NCBI GenBank assembly: GCA_038729485.1
Contig: JAVYRX010000001.1
Span: 186,001-250,000, forward strand
Source: GCA-001856825 sp038729485
GTDB lineage: Archaea; Thermoplasmatota; Thermoplasmata; Thermoplasmatales; GCA-001856825
DNA length: 64,000 bases
Reading direction: 5' to 3'
Part shown: one piece after another, positions 1 through 9,442 of the stretch
Numbering within the stretch: the stretch's first letter is position 1
Layout of the letters: each line of letters starts with the position of its first letter
The notes under the pieces: model-generated
The model's database searches: none
The model's input: the letters and a program-made list of their open reading frames with translations, nothing else
Told to the model about the DNA's origin: nothing
Translations under genes and position numbers: made by a program

Positions 1-89
1 AAGGAAACGCCATAATGGGAGTCATACATTGCAAGAAATCTATGACTCTGAAGTTATGCATTGCAAACAATGGATGTTGGATCAATCAC

Positions 90-132
90 AAAAGAGGTTA
101 ATAAAAATAAAATGAAAATTAAGGGGGAAAAA
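90..132 (-). terminator. T-rich transcription terminator after the surface-protein gene
   Basis: Read on the minus strand, the bases just past the stop codon of the giant surface protein contain several runs of four or five T separated by single other bases. U-rich tracts without a hairpin are the usual archaeal terminator. The left 90 bases of the window show no gene. Confidence 0.5.
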
Positions 133-3100
133 TCATTCCTTCTTCATTCCGAACCTCTTTCTCAGATCTCTCAGTCCGGTGAAGCCTGCCACTGCAATTC
201 CAAGCGTCACAACAATAAGCACAATGATTACTAAGTCAATTATGAGCCCGTAGTTTACGATGTTGCCCGTCTTGTTCTGTAGTGAGTTTACTGATTTCTG
301 CACTGACCCAACAGCCACCTGCAGGGTGCCCAAGGAAGTCTGCACTGTAGCAATATCCCCTTTTATTGAGGTAACATTTCCCGTGAGGGAACCAACCGAG
401 GTCTGGACAGTTGCCACGTTTCCTTCTATGGATTTCAACGAGGCATTCAGAGAACCCAGAGAAGTTTCGATGGTTCCGATCGTTGTTTCAAGCGTCACGA
501 CCGTTCCATTTAACGCAACAATTGAAGCGTTAAGCGCGGTAACTGAGGACTTCATCGTACCAAATGAGGTATTCAGGTAAACTACGGTGTTGTTTATGGA
601 AGATATCCTCGCGTTAAGCTCGCTGAGCGGAATGCTGAGAGTTGCCGTGATGGATGAGTTGACGGCGGCTGTGATCTGTGCGATCTGGCTCTGCGAAATT
701 CCCGTGACTAAGGCTCCGTTTCCGCTGGCAAGTCCAAGAAAGACGTCTCCCCCGGACATTGTGTATGTTTCACTAGTTGTCATAGAACCCGTGACAGCGC
801 TGCTGCTGCTTTCAACCGTATACTCATTCTGCTGCCAAGAGAGATAAACCCCCCAGTAATTCCCGGGAATCCCGTTCGGCATCTGGAATGAACCGTTGAG
901 ATAGGAAGCTGACGACGTCGCCTCGAAGGAGGCAGGTGAAGTGTAGACCGCAGAGCCATTGAAATAGACCGTTACGTAGATGCTGCTGTAATATGGCCCG
1001 CCAGATGGACCACCCGGCGCCGATGGAGGAGTAGATGGCTTCCAAGAGTAGTTCAACAGCTCTCCTGGGAATGCATAATATCCGCTCATTATGGTAAGCG
1101 AACTGCTCGGAGTTACGTTGAACTGCGCGGATGAAACTGTGTTCAAATTTGATTCACTAACTACGGTGACGTTGTACCTTCCGGGTCTCATTACCGGAAC
1201 TGTGAAGCTTCCGGAGTACGAACCCGTACTGGTTGTGGTTAACGATGATACCTCACTTGAAGCCACATATACGTCGTAATTCGTGTTCGCAGAAAAGCCT
1301 GCCATGGTGAATGAGATCGACTTCCCTATAGAACCGCTCGATGCAGAAAGCGAGAAGGATGGATAGACCGTATAGGACGAATAAGTTGTGTACGTGGAGC
1401 CCTGGTAGGTAGCCTGTGCCACTACTTCGTATGTACCTGAAGGTTCCGGAAATGATGAGAGGGATACGCTAAAGGTGAATGCACCGTTCACAAGGCTCTC
1501 GCTCTGGGAAATTAGGGATGAAAGAGTGTAGTAATAGACCTTCACTGTTGCAGAAGGATAGAATGAATAGCCCACTATGTAATAGCCCGTTACAGCGCCA
1601 GATGTCACAATAGGTATGGTTTGTATGTTACCAGAGTTCAATAAAGTCGCTGGTCCCGACACGACCACTGGAGTAGAATATATCGCTGACGAGAGAGGTT
1701 GACCTGAATACGTTATTGATAGGTAATAGAGACCGTCTGATGTTGGCGAAATGAACGAGATTGAAGCGGATGTCGTGGTTGATGAAAGGGTGGTAGTCGT
1801 AACTGTGCTTGAGCCCACTGTGAATGAGAGCTCGCTGGAGGACATGTATATGTTGTAGGAGGTACTGAGACCAGGATACACCAACGAACCTGACGGTATT
1901 AATCCGGAAACAGTGACAGTTTGACTCACATCCTGTTCCAATATGCTTACTGTTCCGAACGAAATGCTAAAGTGTGGTGGCTGTACCGCTGTGTATCCGT
2001 AGGTGTTTCCTGAGTAACCCGTTACAGATCCGCTGGAAGAGGTTAATGTTATGCCTGAAGTGGTAGCTGAAGATCCAAAATTGGGAGAGAACGTGAATAT
2101 TAAGGTACCGTTTGATGCGGGTTGAAATTCAAACGTGGATGCACTATTCAATACGACCTCCCCGACCTGAATTGAAAGCACTTTGGCGCTTGTAGATGAA
2201 GCGGAATCAGAGAAAGTATAAACAGTCGAAGGAGAAAGGCCGAATGCCTGCACATGGTAATACCCGTACGACGGGAAATACTCAGTTGTTGACGTCATGG
2301 CAATGCCATCTGGATCAAGCACCTGGAAGTAGCTTGAAACCGTTACGGAAATGCTGTCGTAGAGGCCGGAAGATGATGCAACGGCATAATAGCTTCCTGC
2401 CGGAAGAGCAGGAATATTGCCCTGCAATTCGGCGTATCCATTACCATCTGTTGTTACCTGACCAAGGACAACGGATCCCAAGGTTATTGAGACCTGGGCA
2501 CCAGATGGGAAATTATAGACCATTGCAGTGTACTGCGCACCGGGTGCGACAGAAGTGGGTGTAAATGTGAAGCCGAGGGAAACAGGGTTCGGTATTGAAA
2601 CGAGAATTGCATTTGATTGAGAATATGAGGTGGAGTTGTATTTGACCACAACAGTGTAAAGGCCAGATGATGTGATGGTAGAAGAGAGGCTAGCCGCCAC
2701 TGAGAATGTGCCTGATGCAGAAGCCGTTGTTGCAGAATTGATTGCTGAAACGGAACCAACAGATATGCCATTGGCAGATATTGTGGCTAGAGACGGGAAA
2801 CCGTATCCGTTAACCGTAAATTGAGAACCTGATACGCCGCTTATGTCGAACGGGGAAACTGATATTATCGGAAGAATGCTAAGGGAGGAATCAGCGGTTA
2901 TTCCTGCATTGGGAGAGGAACTTGACGTTTCCTGCGCAACTACTGTATACGAGCCTCCTGCAACATTAGGTAGCCTGAGGGAAGAGCCCGAAGGAATGCT
3001 GCCTGAAGTCGTGGTAGTAAACGTCCCTAGGAAGGTCGAATATATTGATGATCCCTGCGGTCCTGCGAGGTAAAGGGAGACGGTAGAAGACGGATCCCAA

Positions 3101-3570
3101 CCTGAGCCGGAGACCGCTGCAGACGTGGTCGGTTGCGTTCCAGAAACTGATATAGAAGGCTTTAGCGTGCTTACCGTCACCTGATAGGCTGAGGTAAACT
3201 GAGCGCCCGAAGAGGTTGGTGAAGAAGAATCGCTTGCAATTACGTAGTACGTTCCTGCTGAAATAGAAGGTATGGTAAATTTAACCTGTGTATTACTCAA
3301 CGTGGTGGTTCCTCCTGCTAAAGACGTCGTGCCTATGTAGCTTCCAGTTATGCCAGAAGAACCAGTATTCGTGCTTAGATAAAAGTAAACTGTGGTTCCC
3401 GACCCGAAGCTTCCTCCACTTGCTTCCGCCAGAACTGAGGTACCGGCTGAAAATACCACAGGCGAGTAAGTAACGGTCCCTGATGCCTGAGCGTTGGATG
3501 GCGAAGTTAGAAGCATTACAGATGCCAACATTACTGCAACCACTAGTACGATCTTAATTCTAGAATTCAT
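133..3570 (-). CDS. Giant cell-surface (S-layer-like) protein with Ig-like repeats, coiled-coil stalk and C-terminal membrane anchor
   Basis: This 1145-residue protein starts with a signal peptide (charged MNSRIK, then a hydrophobic core, likely cleavage after AQA at 27-29). Residues 30 to about 950 are Ser/Thr/Tyr/Gly-rich and poor in charged residues. They contain at least eight repeats ending in a pattern like SGTYEVVAQ, GGSYTVVAQ or PGRYNVTVV, typical of stacked Ig-like beta sandwiches. Residues about 964-1105 form a low-charge heptad region with several N-glycosylation sequons (NTS, NAS, NGT), probably a stalk. A membrane helix at about 1108-1132 and a basic tail (RDLRKRFGMKKE) anchor it. 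This is the layout of archaeal S-layer or surface glycoproteins; whether it is the main S-layer protein is inference. A strong promoter and a GGTG ribosome site precede the ATG. Confidence 0.75.
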   Translation of the reverse strand: MNSRIKIVLVVAVMLASVMLLTSPSNAQASGTVTYSPVVFSAGTSVLAEASGGSFGSGTTVYFYLSTNTGSSGITGSYIGTTSLAGGTTTLSNTQVKFTIPSISAGTYYVIASDSSSPTSSGAQFTSAYQVTVSTLKPSISVSGTQPTTSAAVSGSGWDPSSTVSLYLAGPQGSSIYSTFLGTFTTTTSGSIPSGSSLRLPNVAGGSYTVVAQETSSSSPNAGITADSSLSILPIISVSPFDISGVSGSQFTVNGYGFPSLATISANGISVGSVSAINSATTASASGTFSVAASLSSTITSSGLYTVVVKYNSTSYSQSNAILVSIPNPVSLGFTFTPTSVAPGAQYTAMVYNFPSGAQVSITLGSVVLGQVTTDGNGYAELQGNIPALPAGSYYAVASSSGLYDSISVTVSSYFQVLDPDGIAMTSTTEYFPSYGYYHVQAFGLSPSTVYTFSDSASSTSAKVLSIQVGEVVLNSASTFEFQPASNGTLIFTFSPNFGSSATTSGITLTSSSGSVTGYSGNTYGYTAVQPPHFSISFGTVSILEQDVSQTVTVSGLIPSGSLVYPGLSTSYNIYMSSSELSFTVGSSTVTTTTLSSTTTSASISFISPTSDGLYYLSITYSGQPLSSAIYSTPVVVSGPATLLNSGNIQTIPIVTSGAVTGYYIVGYSFYPSATVKVYYYTLSSLISQSESLVNGAFTFSVSLSSFPEPSGTYEVVAQATYQGSTYTTYSSYTVYPSFSLSASSGSIGKSISFTMAGFSANTNYDVYVASSEVSSLTTTSTGSYSGSFTVPVMRPGRYNVTVVSESNLNTVSSAQFNVTPSSSLTIMSGYYAFPGELLNYSWKPSTPPSAPGGPSGGPYYSSIYVTVYFNGSAVYTSPASFEATSSASYLNGSFQMPNGIPGNYWGVYLSWQQNEYTVESSSSAVTGSMTTSETYTMSGGDVFLGLASGNGALVTGISQSQIAQITAAVNSSITATLSIPLSELNARISSINNTVVYLNTSFGTMKSSVTALNASIVALNGTVVTLETTIGTIETSLGSLNASLKSIEGNVATVQTSVGSLTGNVTSIKGDIATVQTSLGTLQVAVGSVQKSVNSLQNKTGNIVNYGLIIDLVIIVLIVVTLGIAVAGFTGLRDLRKRFGMKKE

Positions 3571-3601
3571 TTAATGAACACCATTTCAACGATGCATTGG
3601 C

Positions 3602-3616
3602 AAATATAAATATATT
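3602..3616 (-). promoter_or_regulatory. TATA box of the surface-protein gene
   Basis: On the minus strand the sequence reads as a long A/T element (core TATATTTATATT) centred about 38 bases upstream of the ATG at 3570. That predicts a short leader, and GGTG lies about nine bases before the ATG. The near-ideal TATA element suggests strong expression, as expected for a surface-layer protein. Confidence 0.6.
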
Positions 3617-3808
3617 GCTTTAAAATCAATTTGGACTTAATCTTCTAAAGCAGAAACTTGACCCCTAAAGATTGCATGCGCTTCACCCATCTGGCAAATT
3701 ATTAATATTTGAGAATACTAGCATTTTGCAGGATGGGGTTCCTTAGCGTCTTGATAGACTGATAACTCCTATGAACCTGAACCAACGGTTCAGAAATGGA
3801 GGATCAAC

Positions 3809-5362
3809 ATGGTTTATAGAGGCTTGCTGTTCGCATCTAAGGAAGAGATAAAGGGACTAGGGGACAAAGAGCCTGATTTTTTTGGCGATCTGAACATAGA
3901 CCAAATAGTCGATGAAATTTCCGCAAAGTACGATGCGTACTACCTCAGAACGCTACTGCTTGCCCCACCATCTAGAATTGAGAATGTCAAATACAGGCAG
4001 GAGATATTTGCTGATTTGGAACGCGAAGAAACTCTAGGTGCCGTTAGGAGCTTCTCTGAGCAGATGAAGACCATAATGGCAAAACTTTCAAACCAAGCAG
4101 AACTATATGACATACAAAGAGAGGGCAGGCTACTGGATGCAGGATGGGACTATTCGTCCTCATTAAGAATGATCTACGATTTTCTCAAGAAAAATCCCGT
4201 TGAGTCAGCAGGATTAAGAGGATTCTTCGAGTACCTCGAAAACTACCTTGCCTCCGAACAGTTCACAAATTTTGAAAATAACCTAAGAGAGACTGCAGAA
4301 TCCGTTGCATCGATCTCATACTATCTTATCATAGAATCAGATAGGGTTACCGTAAGGAAAGGGGATTCCCCCTCCGGAGATTTCAGCGGTGAGATAGAGA
4401 ATTTGTTTTCTAAATTTAAATCTGCGTCTCACGAACCCGTAAAATTAACGTACAGGACAAATTACGGATTTGGTCACGTGCAGGCAGAAGTTCTGAAGCT
4501 TCTCGAAAAAATATATCCTTCCGAAATTAAAAAACTAAGGGATTTTTCTGCAGCTCACGGAAAATTCGTGGATCAGACTGTATTAAATACATTTTACGAT
4601 ATTCAATTTTATCTGGCGTATACTGATTATATAGATGGCCCGAAGAAGAATGGTCTTCCATTTTGCCTGCCAAAATTTACCAACGAAAAGGTTGTAGAGC
4701 TTGACTCTTTCTTCGACCTTGCCTTGGCTGCCAAGCTGTTGAAGAAGAAGGGAGAGGTGATAACAAACGATTTGCACCTGGAATCAAGTGAGAGAATTGT
4801 CGTTATAACTGGACCAAATAGCGGCGGCAAAACGACTTTCTCCAGATCAATAGGGCAGATATATTATCTGGCTTCTCTGGGTCTTCCTGTTCCGGCAAAA
4901 ACTGCAGTTCTAGGCCTTCCTGATAGGATATTTACGCATTTCGAAAAATCCGAAAAGATAGAAAATCTTAGGGGAAAGTTGGAGGACGATCTTGTAAGAA
5001 TCAAGGCAATTACAGATAATTGCACCGACAGAAGCCTCCTGATTGTGAACGAGATGTTGAGCTCTACCACAGTAAACGATGCGTTGTCGATCGGAAAGAA
5101 AATATTGGAGTTAGTAAAAAGCAAAGGGAGCCTTTGCATTTTCGTAACTTTTTTGGGTGAGCTGTCGCGCTATGACGGTGCTGTTAGCATTGTTGGACAG
5201 ATTAACGAAGACAACCCCGAAATAAGGACGTATAAATTCGTTAGGGCTCCCTGGAATGGTCTAGCTTATGCAATAGCTTTGGCACATAAGCATAGAGTTT
5301 CTTACAAGGACATAATAGGGAGAATTGGAAATGATGGAGATTTACAGCAAAGGAAAGCTTAG
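3809..5362 (+). CDS. MutS-like ATPase, first of a tandem pair
   Basis: This 517-residue protein has the C-terminal half of the MutS architecture: a helical core/lever region (about 1-300, with the family-like element VKYRQEIFADLE near 70) followed by a MutS-type ABC ATPase. Walker A is GPNSGGKTTF (from residue 335). Walker B is LLIVNEM with Asn414-Glu415, where MutS proteins normally have Asp-Glu. There is no room for the mismatch-recognition domains of MutS1, so a mismatch-repair role is not implied. GGAGG six bases before the ATG fixes the start. The next gene overlaps it and encodes a paralogue of the same length, suggesting an obligate heterodimer. The substrate is unknown. Confidence 0.75.
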   Translation: MVYRGLLFASKEEIKGLGDKEPDFFGDLNIDQIVDEISAKYDAYYLRTLLLAPPSRIENVKYRQEIFADLEREETLGAVRSFSEQMKTIMAKLSNQAELYDIQREGRLLDAGWDYSSSLRMIYDFLKKNPVESAGLRGFFEYLENYLASEQFTNFENNLRETAESVASISYYLIIESDRVTVRKGDSPSGDFSGEIENLFSKFKSASHEPVKLTYRTNYGFGHVQAEVLKLLEKIYPSEIKKLRDFSAAHGKFVDQTVLNTFYDIQFYLAYTDYIDGPKKNGLPFCLPKFTNEKVVELDSFFDLALAAKLLKKKGEVITNDLHLESSERIVVITGPNSGGKTTFSRSIGQIYYLASLGLPVPAKTAVLGLPDRIFTHFEKSEKIENLRGKLEDDLVRIKAITDNCTDRSLLIVNEMLSSTTVNDALSIGKKILELVKSKGSLCIFVTFLGELSRYDGAVSIVGQINEDNPEIRTYKFVRAPWNGLAYAIALAHKHRVSYKDIIGRIGNDGDLQQRKA

Positions 5363-6902
5363 TCCGCATCTCTTGTATCGAAACGCTGATTTCGATTTTG
5401 AGCAGGAATTGCCACCGGAGCACGTTGAAATGTTCGCTGACATTGGAATAAACATAATAGTAGAGAGTATGGCGAGGGGAGACAAGAAAATCAAAGACGC
5501 GTGCGAAAAGGTCTTGTTTAGGGGCATTACTGACTTGAAGGAGATAAGATACAGGCAGGAGGTAGTGAGGGACGCCTTGGACAACACAGATACGGTAAGA
5601 CGAATTTTCTCCATGCTCAACGATGCAGTAGACAAAGCTAGAAAGCAGCTTTTTTGGCTTGGCAGTTCCAATCCAGAATACTCCCTCCATGAATCAGTTT
5701 CAATCATGAAACTTTACGTTTCTGTCCTAGAGGATTTGAGAAAGGCTGCAGAGACAAGCTACAATTCATTCACATCTGAAGGATTCCGTAACCTGTTTTC
5801 CCAAATTATCAATGAATTCAACGACGGTTATGTTTCAAAGGTTAAAGAAAATCTCAGCAGACTTGAATTTCCTTATGGCGTTAAGGTCATTGGCAAATTG
5901 AGCAGAGACTGCGAACCGACGGAACTCAAACTTGTCAAACCAGAACTGAGGCATCGTCGCGGGTTGAACCTGGCCAGACTCGGCGAAAGGAAACTCACAT
6001 ATGTTCTTCCAGAAAGGGATGAATCTGGATTCCAGGAATTGGCCAACATAAGGAATAAGAGCTTGATGCCGGTCACGGTGGCTCTCAAATATGCCTCTGA
6101 AAATCTTCTGAACTTTATAAACGGCCTAATATCAGAGTTTGCCTTCCTCATTGGCTGCATAAACCTCCACGAAGATATCGGAAAAATTGGCGCATCGACT
6201 GTTTTCCCTGATCCAAAACCTCAGGATGAAAATGCGCTTGGATTCGAAGGCCTCTACGACATTTCGTTGCTTATCAAATTGGGCGGCAACGTTGTTTCCA
6301 ACAGCCTTCCTTTTGGGAATCAAAAACTTATAATGATTACCGGAGCCAACAGGGGCGGGAAATCCACATTCCTGAGAAGTGTAGGGCAGTCCCTTATTAT
6401 GATGAAGGCCGGAATATATGTCGCCGCCAATGGATACACAGCTTCCACTTTCAGCAACATTCAAACGCATTTTAAGAGAGAGGAAGAAAAAGAAATGACT
6501 ATGGGAAAACTGGATGAGGAACTCGACAGAATGGACAAGATCCTCAACAGATTGAGCAATGGCAGCGTTGTCCTATTTAATGAGTCGTTTGCCGCAACAA
6601 ATGCCATAGAAGCCTCGCAAATTGCAAAAGAAATAATAACAGGCCTCGTAGAAAACGGCGTGCGGATAATATTCGTTACGCACTTGTATGAACTGGCTTC
6701 TTTATTCCTAGACAAACCTCACGAATATGTCAGGTTTCTGGTGGCTGAGAGACTTGAATCTGGAGAAAGAACCTTCAGAATTATCGGTGGAATACCAACT
6801 GCAACCAGTTACGCTGAAGATCTTTTCAAAAATATTTTTAAGCCGGGAGGAGAAGGGGGTACTAACCCATCCCAGTCTGGGGAATCTGATCAAGGTGATT
6901 AG
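5331..6902 (+). CDS. MutS-like ATPase, second of a tandem pair
   Basis: This is a paralogue of the preceding gene, about 523 residues, with the same plan: a helical core containing IRYRQEVVRDAL near residue 70, then a MutS-type ATPase. Walker A is GANRGGKSTF (about 338). Walker B is VVLFNESF, again Asn-Glu in place of Asp-Glu. The switch-like IFVTHLYEL resembles the MutS D-loop/His region. The ATG at 5331 has GGGAG eight bases upstream, inside the end of the first gene (32-base overlap), so the two are translationally coupled. An upstream TTG at 5325 is possible. The C-terminal 20 residues are Gly/Ser-rich and probably disordered. The MutS superfamily assignment is firm; the biological role is unknown. 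Confidence 0.75.
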   Translation: MMEIYSKGKLSPHLLYRNADFDFEQELPPEHVEMFADIGINIIVESMARGDKKIKDACEKVLFRGITDLKEIRYRQEVVRDALDNTDTVRRIFSMLNDAVDKARKQLFWLGSSNPEYSLHESVSIMKLYVSVLEDLRKAAETSYNSFTSEGFRNLFSQIINEFNDGYVSKVKENLSRLEFPYGVKVIGKLSRDCEPTELKLVKPELRHRRGLNLARLGERKLTYVLPERDESGFQELANIRNKSLMPVTVALKYASENLLNFINGLISEFAFLIGCINLHEDIGKIGASTVFPDPKPQDENALGFEGLYDISLLIKLGGNVVSNSLPFGNQKLIMITGANRGGKSTFLRSVGQSLIMMKAGIYVAANGYTASTFSNIQTHFKREEEKEMTMGKLDEELDRMDKILNRLSNGSVVLFNESFAATNAIEASQIAKEIITGLVENGVRIIFVTHLYELASLFLDKPHEYVRFLVAERLESGERTFRIIGGIPTATSYAEDLFKNIFKPGGEGGTNPSQSGESDQGD

Positions 6903-7013
6903 TCTTGTATTTGAAGCTATCTTCTATTGAAATTGAACCTAGAATCCTGCAAAAACATAGTTTTGAAGTGGGAATCTGGAAATGGGAAGAGTGATCCCAA
7001 TTTGGAGAGATCT

Positions 7014-8216
7014 ATGGGGATAGGCAAGAAATACGACATCAGAAGAATAGCAACTGTATTCGTGATCAGTCTTGGAGTTATGAGTATTTTTGCCGATTTT
7101 ACATATGAAAGCGCTTGGAGTATCCTTGGCCCATGGCTCAGTTTACTGGGCTTAAGCGCGACTGCCATTTCAATTGTTTCCGGAGCTGGAGCTCTTATCG
7201 GATATGGATTCAGGATATTCTCCGGGCGTTTGGCCGACAGAAATCAAAGATTATGGCCGGTGGCAATTTTCGGGTATACTATTCAGATGATAGCCGTGCC
7301 TTTAATGGCTCTTGCTGGTAACTGGGCCGTAGCGATTTGGCTAGTAGTGCAGGAGAGATTCGGCAAGGCCATCAGAAATCCCCCGAGAGATATGATGCTC
7401 TCTCATGCAGGAAAGCAAATCGGATATGGTTGGGCATTCGGCCTCCATGAAGCCCTGGATCAGCTGGGAGCTGTTCTTGGCCCTCTCGCAATATCTGCAA
7501 TACTCGTATTTGAGCATGCGAACGTCATTCCCCTTCTCAGAGATTATAGAACGGCATTCGCCTTCCTCACAATTCCTGCAGTCGTAACTCTTACTATTCT
7601 CGCATTCAATAGGAGATTGTATCCTCATCCGGAAAGGTTTGATGATACTCCTATAAAATTGAAAGCGGAAGGGCTTCCTTCAATTTTTTGGGTTTACCTT
7701 TCAGGTGCCGTTCTAGTAGGGGTAGGAATAGGCGGGTTCCCTCTAATGTCCGTTCACCTCTTGAAATCACAAATTGTTCCTGGATTCTGGATTCCAATAT
7801 TTTATGCAATAGCAATGGGACTTGGAGGAATTGGTTCCCTGGTATTCGGGCGCGTAATGGATCGCATGGGTATGAAGGTCATCGCTCCTTTGATATTTGT
7901 ATCAGCCATTGGAATCCCTCTGGTTTGGTTCGGAAATTTCCAGTCTGCGATGGTAGGCATCGCACTGTGGGGTTTAGGAACGGGTGTGCAGGAATCACTC
8001 ATTCCTGCGGTACTGAGTAAGATGATTCCGATCAGCAGGAGGGCTTCCGCCATTGGCATACTAACGGCAGCATACGGCATTTCTCTTTTTGTCGGAGGGG
8101 TCATCATAGGTTTTCTGTACATAGTGGGAATTAGAGAACTAGTAATATTCGGAATGGCAGCAGAGCTAGCTGCGATTCCAGTTTTCCTGATCGTTTCACG
8201 ACGCAACAAGATTTGA
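7014..8216 (+). CDS. MFS transporter
   Basis: About 400 residues with roughly twelve hydrophobic segments. The major facilitator loop signature GRLADRNQR (71-79) follows TM2, and a second copy, GRVMDRMGMK, occurs in the second half, as expected from the duplicated MFS fold. The segment RFGKAIRNPPRDMMLSH between TM4 and TM5 is typical of a bacterial and archaeal MFS subgroup. I chose ATG 7014 because GGAGAG lies four bases upstream and the extra 29 residues from an upstream ATG (6927) are hydrophilic. It lies 111 bases after the MutS-like pair on the same strand. The substrate cannot be told from sequence. Confidence 0.75.
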   Translation: MGIGKKYDIRRIATVFVISLGVMSIFADFTYESAWSILGPWLSLLGLSATAISIVSGAGALIGYGFRIFSGRLADRNQRLWPVAIFGYTIQMIAVPLMALAGNWAVAIWLVVQERFGKAIRNPPRDMMLSHAGKQIGYGWAFGLHEALDQLGAVLGPLAISAILVFEHANVIPLLRDYRTAFAFLTIPAVVTLTILAFNRRLYPHPERFDDTPIKLKAEGLPSIFWVYLSGAVLVGVGIGGFPLMSVHLLKSQIVPGFWIPIFYAIAMGLGGIGSLVFGRVMDRMGMKVIAPLIFVSAIGIPLVWFGNFQSAMVGIALWGLGTGVQESLIPAVLSKMIPISRRASAIGILTAAYGISLFVGGVIIGFLYIVGIRELVIFGMAAELAAIPVFLIVSRRNKI

Positions 8217-8494
8217 ATTCCTGCTTCAGGCTCTTCCATGACAGGAATGAGGATTTTGAGACAATATGGCTACGAACTAACATTATGAAAACGCCTAGCC
8301 AAAGTCTGATAGACTCTTATCTAAAAAGGGATATTTAGATCCGCAACGCAGGAACAGCAGGAAATATTATTGAGGGAATATGTAAAATTCTTAAAAAGCA
8401 CAATATGCAAGAATATACCTATTGAATCCATAATATAAAGCGAAACGAATAGAAACTGAAGCAAATTTTCTTGAAGTTGTTACAAATAAGGAAA

Positions 8495-9442
8495 TCACCA
8501 CCACTCAGTGCTATATTTGAAATCATCAATGTTTTCTCTGATGTCGGGTTTCCTGAAAACATAGAGATGCTCATGAGCGATCTTGTAGAAATCGTAATTT
8601 GAACCCTTCCATTTTTCTCTTGTGATTTTCGTCTTATGCTGAATCTTTATTATATCTTCTTTTAATATGAAACCAGCTTCCAGAAACTTGTTGAGGACAG
8701 CAACTGAAACTGGTACGTAATGTCGATGTTTCCTGATGTCCCCGATCAAGATGCCGCAATATTTTCCTGGCTTCAATACCCTAAGAAATTCTTTAGCGAC
8801 TTTACCCATTTCGCTAATGAAATCTTCTAAGTTTAATGAAGACAGTTCCCCTTCTATATGAGATCTTGAATAAGACACAATACTGGCGTACGGAGGATGC
8901 GTTGCGATCAAATCAATGGTGTTGTCTTCCAGCAGATTAAGATTGCGTGCGTCTCCTTCGTACATCTCTATCCTAGGTTTCTTGAACGAACCACTAGATA
9001 CATTATACTCAAAATCCAGTCTGTTCAGACTTACCATTACCGCGTCAGGATTGACATCCACGCCTATACCATTTCTCTGCATTAACTTGCATTCAACCAT
9101 AGTGGTTCCGCTGCCTACCATAGGATCTAGAACTGACTCGCCGGGAACGGTATATTTGTCAATTAGATTTCTTGGGATATACGGGCTCCAATTACCCCTA
9201 TAGTCTCCTATATGCGTCGCCCACCTACCTCGATCAGGAAAACTCCACACAGTCCATTTCTCAGGAATATACTCCGAAGGTTGATATTCCCTTATCATCC
9301 AATCCTTCCGTAACATAACATTGGTATCTTCGACCTCGACGAAACTGTGTGTTTGAATGAACTCCTTGTACTCATCTCCGCTTACATATCTCATTCCTTT
9401 GATCTGGGAGGCGTTTGCTTTAAACTTGTTCATAACTGGCAT
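8495..9442 (-). CDS. Orphan DNA N4/N6 amino-methyltransferase
   Basis: This 315-residue protein has the two hallmark motifs of DNA amino-methyltransferases: SAM-binding DPMVGSGTT (106-114) and the catalytic xPPY motif as THPPY (181-185). GVDVNPDA follows motif I as motif II. The order is a motif X-like segment (about 85-105), then I, then IV, as in the gamma group, and THPPY replaces DPPY or SPPY. No restriction endonuclease or specificity subunit is adjacent, so this is an orphan enzyme, possibly regulatory or a relic of a restriction-modification system. The target base and site are unknown. The flanking stretches look non-coding. Confidence 0.75.
   Translation of the reverse strand: MPVMNKFKANASQIKGMRYVSGDEYKEFIQTHSFVEVEDTNVMLRKDWMIREYQPSEYIPEKWTVWSFPDRGRWATHIGDYRGNWSPYIPRNLIDKYTVPGESVLDPMVGSGTTMVECKLMQRNGIGVDVNPDAVMVSLNRLDFEYNVSSGSFKKPRIEMYEGDARNLNLLEDNTIDLIATHPPYASIVSYSRSHIEGELSSLNLEDFISEMGKVAKEFLRVLKPGKYCGILIGDIRKHRHYVPVSVAVLNKFLEAGFILKEDIIKIQHKTKITREKWKGSNYDFYKIAHEHLYVFRKPDIRENIDDFKYSTEWW

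Noticed and set aside
260..1279. Several plus-strand open frames antisense to the surface protein
   Set aside because: They mirror the repetitive Ser/Thr codons of the real gene, have no promoter or ribosome site and no protein-like composition.
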